Position numbers and translations under genes: made by a program. 64,000 bases of DNA from Silene conica. Its lineage: Eukaryota; Streptophyta; Magnoliopsida; Caryophyllales; Caryophyllaceae. Positions 21,628 through 35,849 of the stretch are shown here, in pieces. Under the pieces are notes generated by a model that was not told the origin of the DNA, did no database searches, and saw only the letters and a list, made by a program, of their open reading frames with translations. How positions within the stretch are numbered: position 1 is the first letter of the stretch; each line of letters begins with the position of its first letter. Location of the stretch: positions 9,483,031 to 9,547,030 of the forward strand of contig CM055311.2 in NCBI GenBank assembly GCA_029255685.2. Reading direction: 5' to 3'.

Positions 21628-23116
21628 TTATTCTGGTTGTCGGATAATGTGCGGATTGACGAACTCGGGGCGGGTACGATACTCTAATGTATCCAAACGA
21701 TCAAGGCAACTCCCAATATTACGCCCTTGAGCATCCACCGCGCGCTCAAAATTAAGGATCTTGAGGGAGAGTGCCTTCACCGCGGCTAAGCATTGAGCTC
21801 CGTCCTCACGCAACCCACGATTGTCACGAACCAAGGCTCCACCTTGAGTAGTTAAGAATCGGTGACGATCACTAATACCGATAACCTCCTCCTTCACGTC
21901 CTTCAACTCACGGGTAATGTGTGCGAGACGCACATCGTTCTTTTTCATCCATTTGCGCAACTCATCATTCATGCCTGACCCGTTTCCACCCTCGGTTTTC
22001 GCACCCTTCAACCCAGAAATAGCCGAAACCAACTGATCCATCTTTCTTTCTAAAACATCTAAACTTCCGTTCACCTTTGTTTCTTCTCCACTCTCACGCC
22101 CAAACAACAATTCACCATTCTTTCCAAGAATACCCATGAGCTTCATTAGCTTATCGTTCATACGGTCTCGAGGGACAACCCCATAACTGCTCACGTCTAC
22201 CACCCCTGCATCAAACAATAACTCGGAAACCCACATCCCATACGAGATATCAAGAGTAGTGCTAAACCGCTCTTTGACCAAGATTTTCGAAATTTGATCA
22301 ATTTTCGCGCAATACAGGGGCGCTAAATTTATTTTTAACACCGATCATCCCATTATAGAGTACAATAGCCTCACAACAACTCAATTTGTTACGACCACCT
22401 CTTCGCGGTAAAACCGAGTTCCACAAGAAATTAACGAGAAACTTCAATTTAGGATTAAACGAACTTCTTAATAGTGGACTCACCTCCGTCGCATCATCAT
22501 CGAAATACTTTTTAATTTCCATCTTTTCAGTTTTAGAGACATTAGCCCACTCCATACTCGGGTCAAGAACGAGTCCTTCGTTCTTCAACCTAAACACCCG
22601 ACACACATTCTCAACCGTGATACCAACATCTTTGCCATTAACAACCGCCTTTACCCCATTCTCAACTAATTTCACAGACGCAAAGAATTGAACGATTTCA
22701 ATCGGAAAACCCAACCCGGAAAAATTACTAATATAAATCCAATCTTGAAAAAGCAAGAAATCTTTGAAAAAACTCAAAGAACGAGACCCATCCACCCATT
22801 AAGTAGGATAAAACCGACCCGCATGCACGGAATAAGGAAGCAAGCGTTCGATTAACATACCTTCATGTTTAGTCATCCTTACTTTTTCCAGCCCTTCTTT
22901 AGCTTCGCCGGAGATGTCGCGAAACAGGGGTCGAGGTATATGATCGGAAAATTCCTCTTCCATTACGGATTTCCCTTTTTCCAACTTTCGTCTTTTGCTA
23001 GCTTCAGACTTCGGAACAGTGACGGTGATTGGTTCCGGTGACGGTGGTGGTGAGGGCGTTGGTGTCGGAGATGGAGGTTTGTGGCGAGAGGAGCGACGAG
23101 CGGAAATAGGAGGCAT
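21628..23116 (-). pseudogene. Extra 3' ORF region of the SIRE-type element (broken)
   Basis: This region lies between RNase H and the polypurine tract, on the sense strand of the element, where SIRE relatives carry an additional, sometimes env-like, ORF. The first part is Pro/Ser-rich with a basic nuclear-localisation-like stretch (SKRRKLEKGK). The middle part, with VQFFASVKLVENGVKAVVNG, FLWNSVLPRRGG and SCCEAIVLYNGMIG, resembles the family annotated as putative plant transposon protein (Transposase_32-like). The last part is a long helical, coiled-coil-like segment. No signal peptide or membrane span is seen, so an envelope role is not supported. It is a fossil, interrupted more than once. 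Confidence 0.65.
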
Positions 23117-23756
23117 CCTTGGATGAATTTTTGATCGGAAATTATGGTGGGTGTTATGATATAAAAACTTAATTGAATTTCTTGGGGTTATAGTTTTGAG
23201 GTTTATGAGTTTTGGTAGGGATGAGGTGAAGTTAGAGTAGGAGGGGACGGTTATGGGAAAGGGGATTGAGTGTGAGAGTGGTGAAAGTGGGGGTAGTTAC
23301 ACGTGGGGTAGGTAGTGATAGGTTAGGTAGATAATTAATTTTAGGTAAAACGTAAATATATGTTACGATTTGGTTGGTTACGTAAATATTTGACACACGT
23401 TTATAATAAGGTACGTACTTGAGGTACGTAATTATATAATTATAGTATTAGCATTTAATAATATTAGGCATGGATTTGTTAATATTTGAATATTATGGTT
23501 TTGATCGAGATATTGGTTGTGTTCGTTCGTATAACATATAGCATAATATAATCGAAATTCGAGCATTTAATAAAAAATAACACACAAAGGCATGCAGCGG
23601 AATATACGGACACAGTCATATAATTCTGTCCTTTTCATAGTCAGTCATTGGGTTATTTTTAGCTCTTAAGATTAATTAGGTGCCACCGATTAAACCAATT
23701 TCCAATCGCAAAGTCTCAAATCGTTCCCTAGCCAAAGGTTTAGTAAAAATATCCGC

Positions 23757-26700
23757 TCATTGTTTTTCCGTACTACAAAATTCCAATTTAATGTTTTTCT
23801 TTTCTACATGGTCACGTAAGAAGTGATGTCTAATTTCTATGTGCTTTGTTCTCGAGTGATGAGTCGGGTTCTTAGATATTATTATAGCACTCGTATTATC
23901 ACATAATATAGGTACACATCCCACGTCAACACCATAATCAAGTAATTGTTGTTTTAACCATAGGAGTTGGGAACATACCAGTACGACTGCAATATATTCT
24001 GCTTCTGCGGTTGACAAAGCGACATAATTTTGTTTCTTGGATGCCCATGATATAATACGTGGTCCAACGAAGGTCGCAAGTCCAGAAGTACTTTTCCTGT
24101 CTAAAGAACAACCTGCATAATCCGCATCTGAATATCCTAGTAGGTTAAAGTTACAGTCCATAGGATACAATAGGTATAATTTTGATGTTCCGATTAGGTA
24201 TCTTAGAATTCTCTTAACCGCAATCATATGCGATTCTTTTGGTGCAGATTGGAACCGAGAACAGACGCATACACTAAACATTATATCTGGACGACTTACA
24301 GTAAGATAAAGAAGTGAGACGATCATACCTCTATAAGTGGTTTCATCTACTGACTTACCATCTTCGTCTTTGGTGAGCTTTTTATCTGTTACCATTGGAG
24401 TAGGCATGGGATGAGAGGATTCCATTCCGAATTTCTTTATTAATTCCTTGACGTATTTTTGTTGATGCACTTTGATCCCCTCATTCGTTTGTTGGATTTG
24501 AAGTCCAAGGAAGAATTTTAATTCTCCCATCATACTCATCTCGAACTCAGATGTCATCAACTCTGAGAAGTATTGGCACGACTTTTTGTTGGTTGAGCCA
24601 AATATAATATCGTCAACGTAGATCTGGACTACTAAAAGATCAGAATTTTCACTCTTCAGAAATAGTGTTTTGTCCACTGATCCTCTCTTGAATCCGCTTT
24701 CCAATAGAAACTTTGATAGTCCGTCGTACCATGCTCGAGGGGCTTGTTTCAGCCCGTAAAGAGCTTTGTCCAATCTGAATACATGATCCTTGAGTTTGCT
24801 GTCTGGAAATCCAGGAGGTTGATCGACATAGACTTCCTCCTGAAGATATCCATTAAGAAATGTAGTCTTGGCGTCCATCTGAAATAGTTTCATTCCTTTA
24901 TGTGCAGCAAATGCTATGAGCAAGCGAATCGCCTCAAGGCGAGCAACTGGAGCGAAGGTTTCGTCATAATCGATCCCTTCTTGTTGATTGTATCCTTGAA
25001 CGACCAGTCTTGCTTTGTTACGTACGATGACTCCAGAGTCATCCAGTTTATTTCTGAATACCCATCTCGTTCCAATAACCGATCTATCTTTTGGACGAGG
25101 AACGAGATGCCATACTTTATTCCTTTCGAATTATTGTAGTTCTTCTTGCATGGCGACTATCCAGTCAGGTTCTGCAAGAGCTTCCTTTATGTTGGTAGGT
25201 TCAATTGTGGAGAGGAAGGAGTAGAATGAGCAGAAGTTGTTTAAGCTTCTTCGAGTTTGAACTCCTTCTGTAAGGCTTCCTATGATGTTGTCTAGAGGGT
25301 GATAGCCTTTATATCTCCAGTATCTTGATTGATTGTTTTCATTACTACTACTTGACTCGGGATTTTGACTTGTTCCCCCTGAATTCAAACCAGGGTTTAT
25401 AGGAGAGTCAGGTATAACTATGACCTCTTCCCTTTGGTTTTGATTCAAAGCTGTAGCTTCATTAGCTACAACTCTGGATTCCAAGTCATTGGTTTGAGAC
25501 TGGTTAACAGTATCATCAACTGTGTTTTCAGTTCTCGTACCGTTTTATCCCAAGTTAAGTTCATCGTTGATTCCTTGAATTTCGCCTTCATCATCATTTT
25601 CTATCTCTGGAGGATCTTCCCTTGACAAACGAAAGTCTAGTTCGTCTAGGTTTTCCTCCTCGTCCTGTAAAGGCTTGTCGAAGGCATTATTCTCATCAAA
25701 GATAACATGTATACTCTCTTCTATGCACAAGGTACGTTTATTAAAAACTTTATAGGCTTTACTATGATCAGAATATCCTATAAAAATCGCCTCATCACTT
25801 CTAGGGTCAAATTTGCTTAAACGATTTTTATCATTGTTATGAACGAAGCATTTACTCCCAAAACATCTTAGATGTGATATATTAGGTTTACGACCACGTA
25901 AAAGTTCATAAGGTGTCTTTTTGAGGATAGGTCTAAACATAGCACGATTATGAATATAGCAAGCTGTACTTATAGCCTCAGCCCAAAAGTTTCAAGGTAG
26001 GCCACTACAAAGAAGCATTGTTCTAGCCATATCTTCTAGGATTCTGTTCATGCGTTCTACTCCTCCGTTTTGTTGTGGTGTTCTAGGTGCGGAGAAGTTA
26101 TGTCCAACACCGTTGTTTTTACATAACTCAATAAAAGCATGGTTGTCAAATTCAGTTCCATGGTCAGTTCGAATAGTTAATAGGTTAGATTTTAAATTGT
26201 TTTGGACAAGTTTCATGAGACTAACAAATTCATCAAATGTTTCATCTTTAGAATGCAGAAAGATTGGCCAAACAAATCTAGAATAATCATCAACTAGAAC
26301 GAAAACGTACATGGAACCGCCTCTGCTTCTTACCTTCATAGGGCCACAGAGATCCATATGTACTAGTTCAAGAGCTTGGTTAGTACTTACTATTCTTTTT
26401 GGTTTGAAGGATGATCTGACGTGTTTGCATTGTGCACATGTATCGCACATCTTTTCTTGATCAAACTTGATCTTGGGAAGACCTTCGACCAAGTCCCATC
26501 TCTTCAATTTGCGAAGAATAGGAGAACTAATATGACCAAATCTCTCATGCCAGAGACATGAATCATCTAACGTAACTTTCATACATGAGAGAGAGTCAGT
26601 AGGCACAACGTTTAAATCAATCATATAAACATATTTCTTCCTATGACCTTCAAGTATTACCTTACTTGTACCTTCCATAATTATACGACAGATATCTGCA

Positions 26701-26984
26701 TGAAAGACGACTTTGTTTCCTTTGTCGCATAACTGGGATATACTAATTAAGTTATGCTTGAGGCCACTTACCAGATATACATCGCTAATAGTATGAGATG
26801 ATGAGATGTCTATCTTACCGACACCTATTACCTGTCCCTTTTTGTTGTCACCGAAGGTGACCTTTCCTCCGTCAAATGGTTTCAAGGTTGTGAATAGGCT
26901 GGCGTCGCCTGTCATGTGTCGGGAGCATCCACTGTCGAGGTACCATAGGTTATTCTCTTTAGCGATTATCTGCACAATACAATT
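23757..26984 (-). pseudogene. SIRE-type pol region: protease, integrase, RT, RNase H (broken)
   Basis: Motifs appear in Copia order. Protease has WYLDSGCSRHMTGD near 26930, integrase has an HHCC part near 26550-26430 and a catalytic core near 26390-26000, and a GKGKR-like linker region follows at 25940-25545. RT lies at about 25200-24350 with the VDD active site near 24600, and RNase H at about 24170-23757 with [13 protein letters not shown] near its end. Reading is broken several times. Confidence 0.87.
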
Positions 26985-27245
26985 TAGAGACAGGTTTTAG
27001 GTACCCAAGCATACTTGGGTCCTTTAGAGTTAGTGACAATAAAAACAACTTCTTTCTTAACCCAGACTTGTCTCACTAAAAGTCTCTTGGATCTGTGATA
27101 GTTAGATTTTGTCGATCTAGTGTAAGTCCTTGGGTTTTGTTTCTTATGGGTTGTAGTTTTAGGAATTTGGGTGGTTCTATTTTTCTTTTCTGCGTAATCG
27201 AAAGATATGTCATAGAACCATTTATGGTCATTATTTCTTTTCTCA

Positions 27246-27250
27246 ACGTT
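27246..27250. repeat. Copia-2 target site duplication, left (right copy at 35834-35838)
   Basis: ACGTT is directly adjacent to both LTR outer ends, the 5-bp length normal for Copia integration. Confidence 0.9.
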
Positions 27251-28182
27251 TGTGGGGAATATAACATGTATTCGCCCTAAACATGAAGGATTATAACGAA
27301 ATTTACAGTTGTGAATTATGGTCATAAGATAATTAAAAACATGAAAAGGAATACAACCTTGGGTCCTTGCTTGAATAAGCCTAAGAACATGAATTAAAGT
27401 AAATTCCCTCCTATAACTTGCACCCAAGACTTGATTGAGATGATGCCGCGTGTGCTAGAAATACTCTCTAATTGCCTTGCAATATGGGGAGAGCTTTTGT
27501 GAGTTTTGATGTGAGATCTGAGTTTTGGGAAGAGGCAGTTCACCAAAAACCCTAGTTTTTCTTTGAGATTTGTTTTTATGAGTAAAACAGTCAAAGAAGC
27601 AGTAACCTCACAAAAGGAGAAGTCTTCTCCTTTTGTATTAGTTTCGGCCTACCGACCCATACCCGTTTTGCTAAAATATAATTCGCGGGTATTTATTATA
27701 AATCGCACACATGTTATCAGATATTAATACTATCGATATATTAATAATGGTATGATAAAATACGATATTGTATAATGAGCCAAATCAATATTTAATTAAA
27801 TATAACCGTTTATATTTAATTATACGAATTAATCATGTAATCCGTATTAGCTAAAATCATTTAATCCGTATTAAATAATAATCTCAACATCTCATTGACT
27901 AATTTAATAGTCAATACCTCTGACTAACTGTTTAGTCGTATCCGGCATTAATGTGACTGTATTTTCATACCTTCACATCTCTCAAACGTGTCCTATAGGT
28001 GTGATGTATAGGGACCAGTTGATCACCGCCATCCGTATGGCAATAACGTCAAACTTATCTAGCAAGCCAACCGTTATTGATAAACGTGGATCAACTGATA
28101 ATAATACTGAAGTATGCCCTTGTGATCCTTTAAGAGATTTAGTAAGTCATTGTACTAACTGTCAAGGACACCAGCCCCAACA
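27251..28182 (-). repeat. Copia-2 3' LTR
   Basis: On the minus strand it begins TGTTGGGGCTGG after a purine tract and ends CCCCACA at the ACGTT duplication. Confidence 0.9.
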
Positions 28183-29045
28183 ATCTCCCACTTGTCCGTA
28201 CAAGGGTATGTGCAATGACGTTATCACACTACATGTGGAGGACACAACGCTCCAACAAACTCCCACTTGTCCGTACAAGTGTAGGTGCGATAACCGATTC
28301 TCATATCCTTTTAAAATTTCTCCCACTCAATGTAAGACAATTTGCAAATCCGCATTCGCAAAGGTCGTATCTCACAAGCGATCTGTATCAAGAGTGGTTT
28401 CCCCGAATAGAGAGCAACTTAACTGATAAACCGAATCTGTATTCGAGCATGGCCATGCATTTCAGTTACTACTCCTCGAGTGGCCCTGAGAAATGATAAA
28501 ATCTGATAAGGGTTTGGATATTTCCCTCAACTCGAATCCTGCCGATGTAAGCGCAGCATGAAATAACCCAGAAAAAATCCTCTTGGCCCCTGTTACGGAA
28601 GACCGTGGGAAAGAAACCAAAGTTACCCAAAATCTGCCTTGATCTCAAGAGACAGTTGAAAGTCAAAGACTCGACTCTAAGGAACACTATGGAGGTCCTA
28701 TCCACGACCTGGCACCCAATGTTATAAAACATTTAGGACTCCATAACGTTATCACGGGGTGTCCTACGAGATATCCGTATAACTCGCCTTTGTGATTGGT
28801 CAGTCAACTGTTTGACTTATGGCTCGTTGAACCCACCATCAACCAACGTCACAAAATGATTACCTGAGTTATCAGCTCAAGTGGGCAATCAAGGACTAAA
28901 ACGATGTAATGTTAATCAGTTCACTTTGTGGTGTTCAAAATTGGCGTACAATTCCACATGAAAAACAAAACATTATATATCATAACAATGAGGTTGAATA
29001 GAGTACACGAGAAAATGAATTATTACATGAATTCATAAAAGACTA

Positions 29046-32000
29046 CTACAACTTAGGAACACATCTAATTCCCATGGAATGAATGTGCCCTTCATGCTTA
29101 TCACGTGGTAATGCTTTTGTGAGAGGATCAGCTATGTTGTCATCCGTAGCTATCTTATCAATAAATATCTCCTTTTGCTCCACGTAATCTCTGATTAGAT
29201 GAGCCTTCCGTTGTACATGTCTAGCTTTGCTGCTAGACTTATGCTCCTTAGCTTGGAAGATGGCACCTTTATTGTCACAATAAACGGTGATTGGGTCATT
29301 CGAACTAGGCACTACGGATAGTCCTTGTAAGAATTGACGCATCCATATTGCTTCCTTAGCTGCTTCCGAAGCGGCATAGTACTCGGACTCAGTCGTAGAA
29401 TCTGCTGTAACACTCTATTTAGAACTTTTCCAGCTGACAGCAGCGCCATTAAGAGTAAAAACGAATCCAGACTGAGATTTCGAGTCGTCTCGATCCGTTT
29501 GGAAGCTAGCATCTGCGTAACCCGTGGCGCAGAGTGTCGAGTCGCCTCCGTAAGTCAATCCCCAATCTTTAGTCCTCCGTAGGTACTTAAGAATTTTTTT
29601 CACGGCCATCCAGTGTTGTTCACCTGGATGAGCTTGGAATCGACTTGTCATACTCAATGCATATGCAACGTCTGGACGTGTGCATATCATGGCATACATG
29701 ATCGATCCTATAGCCGAAGCATAAGGAATCCGACTCATGCGCTCTTTCTCTTCCAATGTCTTAGCTTCTTGAGTTTTGCTCAAGTAAAGCCCAGTAGTCA
29801 TAGGAAGGAACCCTTTCTTGGATCTTATCTATATAAGACTCCTGACTGAGAGACAACATCCGTCGTGATCTATCCCTGTAGATACGGATGCCCAAAATTC
29901 TTTGTGCCTCTCCCAGATCTTTCATCTGGAAATGGTTTTTCAACCATGCTTTAACCAAAGAAAGGAGAGGTATGTCATTCCCAATCAAGAGTATGTCATC
30001 GACATACAGTACTAGGAAGACAATCTTGCTCCCACTCGACTTGATATAGAGACATGGTTCCTCGACTGATCGAATGAACCCATTCTCTTTTATCACTTTG
30101 TCGAAGCGATGATTCCAACTCCGTGATGCTTGCTTAAGTCCATAGATGGAACGCTTAAGCTTATAAACCTTCTTAGGATGTTCTGGATCAATAAAACCCT
30201 CGGGTGGTACCATGTACAACTCTTCCTCCAAATAACCGTTTAAGAAGGCGGTTTTAACGTCCATTTGCCAGATTTCATAATCATGAAATGCGGCGATCGC
30301 TAAGATAATCCGAATGGAACGTAACATGACTACGGGTGCAAAGATCTCATCGTAGTGCAAGCCTGACACTTGGGTGAAACCTTTAGCAACTAGTCTTGCC
30401 TTGTGGATATCTTGTTGTCCTTCCACGACATGCTTTATCTTGTAAAGCCATTTGCATTGAAGGGGGCGTACCTTTGCAGGTAGGTCCACAAGATCCCAGA
30501 CGTTGTACTCATACACGGAGTCCATCTCGGATTGCATGGCTTCTAGCCATAGCTTGAGTCATGGCACCTTTATAGGTTGTGGGTTCATTACCCTCTAGGA
30601 GTAAGACGTCATCTATGTCATGTTCCTCGACCATACCAATGTATCTGTCCGGAGGAATAGAGACTCTTCCCGACCTCCTAGGTTCCTCAGGAATATCTAC
30701 CGCAGCCTCGGTTGAAGGAACTGTTTCCTCCAATGGTTGCTCGGTAGTTGGTTCTTGAATCTCCGATAAATCGAAGGTTCTATTACTCGACTTGTTCTCG
30801 AGAAATTCTTTCTCTAAGAACGTCGCACTAGCCGCAACAAAAACACGTTGTTCGGTTGGTGAGTAGAAGTAATGACCAAAAGTTCCCTTTGGATAGCCTA
30901 TAAAGTATGTCTTGACCGATCGCGGGCCGAGCTTATCCTCGTGTCTCCACTTGACATAAGCCTCGCAGCCCCAAACCCGAATAAAGGACAAGTTAGGGAC
31001 CGTTCCCTTCCATAATTCGTATGGAGTCTTGTCAACAGCTTTAGACGGACTTCGGCTAAGAATTAGAGCGGCCGACAAAAGAGCATAGCCCCATAATGAA
31101 TCAGGCACAACGGTGTGACTCATCATGGATCGAACCATATCAAGTAAAGTTCGATTTCTCCGTTCGGACACACCATTTAATTGTGGTGTTCTAGGTGGAG
31201 TCAACTGTAGAACGATGCCACAGTCTTTAAGGTGTTGATCAAACTCGTGAGAAAGATATTCGCCACCACGATCAGACCGAAGTGCTTTAATCTTTCTGCC
31301 CAGTTGGTTCTGTACCCGATTCTGGTATTCTTTGAACTTGTCAAAGGATTCACTTTTATGTTTCATTAAGTAGACATAGCCATATCTACTCAAATCATCC
31401 GTGAAAGTGATGAAATACATATAGCCTTCTCGTGCGTTGATCGACATAGGGCCACATACATCCGTATGTATGAGTCCTAATAGGTCGGCAGCGCGCATTC
31501 CAAGACCTTTGAAGGAAATACGAGTCATCTTTCCGATGAGACATGATTTACACGTGCCATATGATTCGGAATCAAAGGCCAAGATAGCTCCATTCTGTAT
31601 GAGCTGTTTTACGCGTTTCTCATTTATATGTCCCATACGACAATGCCATAGATAAGTTTGATATTTGTCACCAACCTTTAACCTCTTGTTATTCACATGT
31701 AATATTTCGGTGGTTTGATCTAAAACATAAATTCCATTCATGGAAACTGCCTTGCCATAAATCATATTGTGTAACGAGAAGATACAGCTATTATTCTCTA
31801 TTACAAATGAAAAACCAAGTTTGTCAAGTGCAGAAACTGAAATAATGTTTTTGGACAAACTAGGAACATAATAACAGTTATATAAAGATAACTCGAATCC
31901 ACTTGGAAGCTAGATCACGTATGTTCCCCTCGAGACTGCAGCAACACGTGCTCCATTCTCGACACGCAGGTCAACCTCACCCTTGATGAGGGGTTCTTGG

Positions 32001-33040
32001 TTTCTGAGGCCCTGCACATGATTACATAGATGAGAACCACAACCAGTATCTAGTACCCAAGTTTCGTAACTTGCATGGTTAATCTCAATCATGTGAATAA
32101 AAGAAGAAGAAGACATACCAACAGGAATAACGCGACCTGCCTTAATGTCCTCACGATACACGGGGCATGTTCACTTCCAATGCCCAGTCTTGTGGCAATG
32201 GTGGCATTCCATGCTTGTATCCTTACTCTTTGTCTTGCCCTGTGAGTTACTTGACTCACCTGGCCCACTCTTGGTAAATCCTGACTTCTTAAACTTGGGC
32301 TTACCTATCGCTAGCTCGCCCTGAGCTTTAGCTTTTCCCTTATCCTTACCCTTACTGGAGATCATGAGAACATCCTGCTTCACGCTCCCACTTAATTTCA
32401 GATCCTTCTCGGTCTGTACGAGTGGGGAGTGGAGCTCATGAGGAGTCTTCTTTATGTCGTTCATGTAATAGTTTGCCCTAAAGAGGGCGAACCCATCATG
32501 AAGCGAATGAAGCATTCAATCAACGATTATGTTCTCACTGATCTTGCAGTTTAGGGCCTCCAGTTTCTCGATATTCTCAATCATGTTGAGAATATGTGGG
32601 CTAACAGCTTGGCCCTTCTGGAGTTTCGCCTCAAAGAAGCGACAGGTATGCTCATAAGAAACGATTCTCGGAGCTTTCGAGAATTCGTTAGTGAGCGTGG
32701 TGAAATTCTTGTTTGCACCATGGGAGATGAAGCGTCTTTGCAAATTGGATTCCATTGCATAGATGAGTACGTTCTTTATCGCACCCGCTTCCATGACAAA
32801 GTCGCTATGAGCGCGAACTTCGTTAGCTTTAGCTCCAGTTCTTGGGTGTGCCGGAATTGGCTCAGTTAGGTACTTATGTTTTCCGTCAGCAATGGCAGCA
32901 TTCCGTAACGCTGCCTCCCAGTCAGAGAAGTTTGACCCATCATTCCTCAGTCTAGTAGACTGATTCATGGAGTCTATGAAGGCTTTTAGCCATGATTCAC
33001 GTGCTAGCTTGACACTTGGCATTGGGTCTTCACCAGCCAT
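29046..33040 (-). pseudogene. Copia-2 gag-pol region (broken)
   Basis: The protein parts closely match Copia-1: gag from 33040, a CCHC knuckle near 32180-32215, protease LDTGCGSHLCN near 32020-32055, integrase about 31650-31130, RT about 30520-29790 with YVDD near 30000, and RNase H about 29720-29050 ending in DNIADPLTKALP. The RNase H here is longer than in Copia-1. The reading is interrupted about five or six times. Confidence 0.87.
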
Positions 33041-34852
33041 TAGTTATACAACAGTTTAAATTGATCGTGTTCTACACTGAAAAGAAGATAAAAACAAAAC
33101 CATATAAGCAACTCATCGTTGTGATTTAAGTCTATTTTAAATTGTATTTAAACTCGTAGACTCATGCATTTATATAATTGATCTCCCTCAAGAATTATAT
33201 AAATGATCCCAAAACTCAATTTCCGTATATTGATAAGCCCACAGCTTGGCTAATTCCACCGTTGGAACTCTTGGTCGATAGATTTCCTTAAATCCTATCT
33301 ATTAGTCCATCACAGTCGCTAGATAGTATCGAATGACCACAATGTTGAGATAAAATAAATCATCTGTTCCCACTTACCCGACGTAGAAGGGGTCATATTA
33401 TGCCTACCGACGAAGAAGGGATTCATGGGAGTCTGATTTATAAAGACTAGTCTCAATTTTTTGTTATACGAGGAAGACCCCATCAACTTATATTTATCCA
33501 TTTTAAGTGAACTAATATCTAGCATATACGTGAATGAATGAAATAAAGTGATGGCTTTGCATTTGACATGTGACATCTGTATTGTCACAGAAAACTAACG
33601 CGTGACCTCTACATGAGTCATGTTTTCAGGCATGTTATAGGTGGTTTGGTTTTAGGCGGAATATGATGCAAGCTATTATCGATGAAAGCATAAAAATAAA
33701 TGCAATAAACGTAAATAAAAGTCCTAGTGTGGCCTATCCTACCAAAATAAACATAAAAAACAACTTTGGAATCCACTGTTGGACCCTAGAAGCTTGTCTT
33801 GATGTTCCATCTTGGTCTTTGCAGCGGGAGTGAGCATCCGGTCTCCGTCTTTGGTCTTCACAAAATTACTAATTTAAATTACAAATATAAACCTATTTAC
33901 ATTCTTATTTAAATACAAAAGTAATTACATGGCAAAAACTCCAAACGGAGATTCAAGATCTCAAAATTACAAACAAGACTGTGTCCCATCATTACGGTGA
34001 CACAGTCTTCTAAGGCCACACTAAGTTACAATCGTTTGCAAAAAATAAATACGTTATTGAAAGCATTCAAAGCATTCACAAGACGGTAAATAAAATGCAT
34101 CAACTAAAAATAAAATTCATTCATGACATAATACTGTTATTATGATTAACAAATTTTACCAAACCACCTTATGAGATTAAAATCATGTGATTATACCGTT
34201 TTAATCACTTCAATTTTAATAAATTTATAATCCATTATTTTAAACCGTTTTAAAATAACATGTATCGTGCGAGAGTGAACCGTTTCACAAAATTAATATA
34301 CTATTTCCGTATATAGCATATTACTTATGGCCAAGGGAAAATAAAACAAGTTATTTTCGGAAAAATAAAACGTCTGTTACAGGGACGAGGTTGACTGACC
34401 TCAACATGGGGTCGACCGACCATCTGCCAGTCACAAAAACTTCCTGTAACAACACAATAGGTCGACCGACCTATCAACCAGGTCGACCGACCACCAAACA
34501 GGAAAAACGAGTTTCTGAAAACGCAAATCACTGCACATTTAAAATCAAAACAAGTTTTTACCTTTTTATCTTTGATTTAAAACGTGTAAATCAAAAGTAA
34601 ACAACAACAAAATTCACATATTGCTAAAAATATCAATTAATTAACAATATGTAAACAGGAATCGAAAACAAGATCGATTACTCACAAAAGATAAACTGCC
34701 GAAACAGAAAACCTACGCGGGAGGTGGTCGACCGACCGCAATAAGAGGTCGATCGACCCACACGGCGACAGAAAATGATTTTCAAAATTTTTTAAACAAA
34801 ACTTATGAAAAACACAAAAGTAAAATTTCGTGGCCTTGGCTCTGATACCACT

Positions 34853-35833
34853 TGTGGGGAATATAACATGTATTCGCCCTAAACATGAAGGATTATAACG
34901 AAATTTACAGTTGTGAATTATGGTCATAAGATAATTAAAAACATGAAAAGGAATACAACCTTGGGTCCTTGCTTGAATAGGCCTAAGAACAGGAATTAAA
35001 GTAAATTCCCTCTTATAACTTGCACCCAAGACTTGATTGAGATGATGCCGCGTGTGCTAGAAATACTCTCCAATTGCCTTGCAATATGGGGAGAGCTTTT
35101 GTGAGTTTTGATGTGAGATCTGAGTTTTGGGAAGAGGCAGTTCACCAAAAACCCTAGTTTTTCTTTGAGATTTGTTTTTATCAGTAAAACAGTCAAAGAA
35201 GCAGTAACCTCACAAAAGGAGAAGTCTTCTCCCTTTGTATTAGTTTCGGCCGACCGACCCATTAGGGTAAGAGTGGGCTTTCCACTCTTACCTTATTCCA
35301 ATGTGTGAATCGACCCGTTTTGCTAAAATATAATTCGCGGGAATTTATTATAAATCGCACACATGTTATCAGATTTAATACTGTCGATATATTAATAATG
35401 GTCTGATAAAATACGATATTGTATAATGAGCCAAATCAATATTTAATTAAATATAACCGTTTATATTTAATTATACGAATTAATCATGTAATCTGTATTA
35501 GCTAAAATCATTTAATCCGTATTAAATAATAATCTCAACATCTCATTGACTAATTTAATAGTCAATACCTCTAACTAACTGTTTAGTCGTATCCGGCATT
35601 AATGTGACTGTATTTTCATACCTTCACATCTCTCAAACGTGTCCTATAGGTGTGACGTATAGGGACCAGTTGATCACTGCCATCCGTATGACAATAACGT
35701 CAAACTTATCTAGCAAGCCAACCGTTATTCATAAACGTGGATCAACTGATAATAATATTGAAGTATGCCCTTGTGATCCTTTAAGAGATTTAGTAAATCA
35801 TTGTACTAACTGTCAAGGACACTAGCCCCAACA
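34853..35833 (-). repeat. Copia-2 5' LTR
   Basis: It is 981 bp, homologous to 27251-28182 and to the Copia-1 and Copia-5 LTRs. It is followed on the minus strand by the primer site TGGTATCAGAGCC (34850-34838). Confidence 0.9.
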
Positions 35834-35849
35834 ACGTTGTCATTATCAC

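Larger units (their letters stand above)
27251..35833 (-). mobile_element. Copia-2: Copia element nested in the SIRE-type element
   Basis: LTRs are at 27251-28182 (3') and 34853-35833 (5'), with a 5-bp target duplication ACGTT at 27246-27250 and 35834-35838. The primer site is next to 34853 on the minus strand, the leader has GGTCGACCGACC-type motifs, and gag-pol runs from 33040 to about 29046. It belongs to the same family as Copia-1 but is older: about 20 differences over some 930 bp of LTR (near 2%), or roughly 0.8-1.5 million years. It is broken, with about five or six interruptions. It lies in opposite orientation to Copia-1, 9.7 kb away. Confidence 0.93.

Noticed and set aside
21628-23116. 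Retroviral-type envelope gene
   Set aside because: No signal peptide, membrane anchor or fusion-peptide-like segment is seen, and the middle resembles a plant transposon-associated family.
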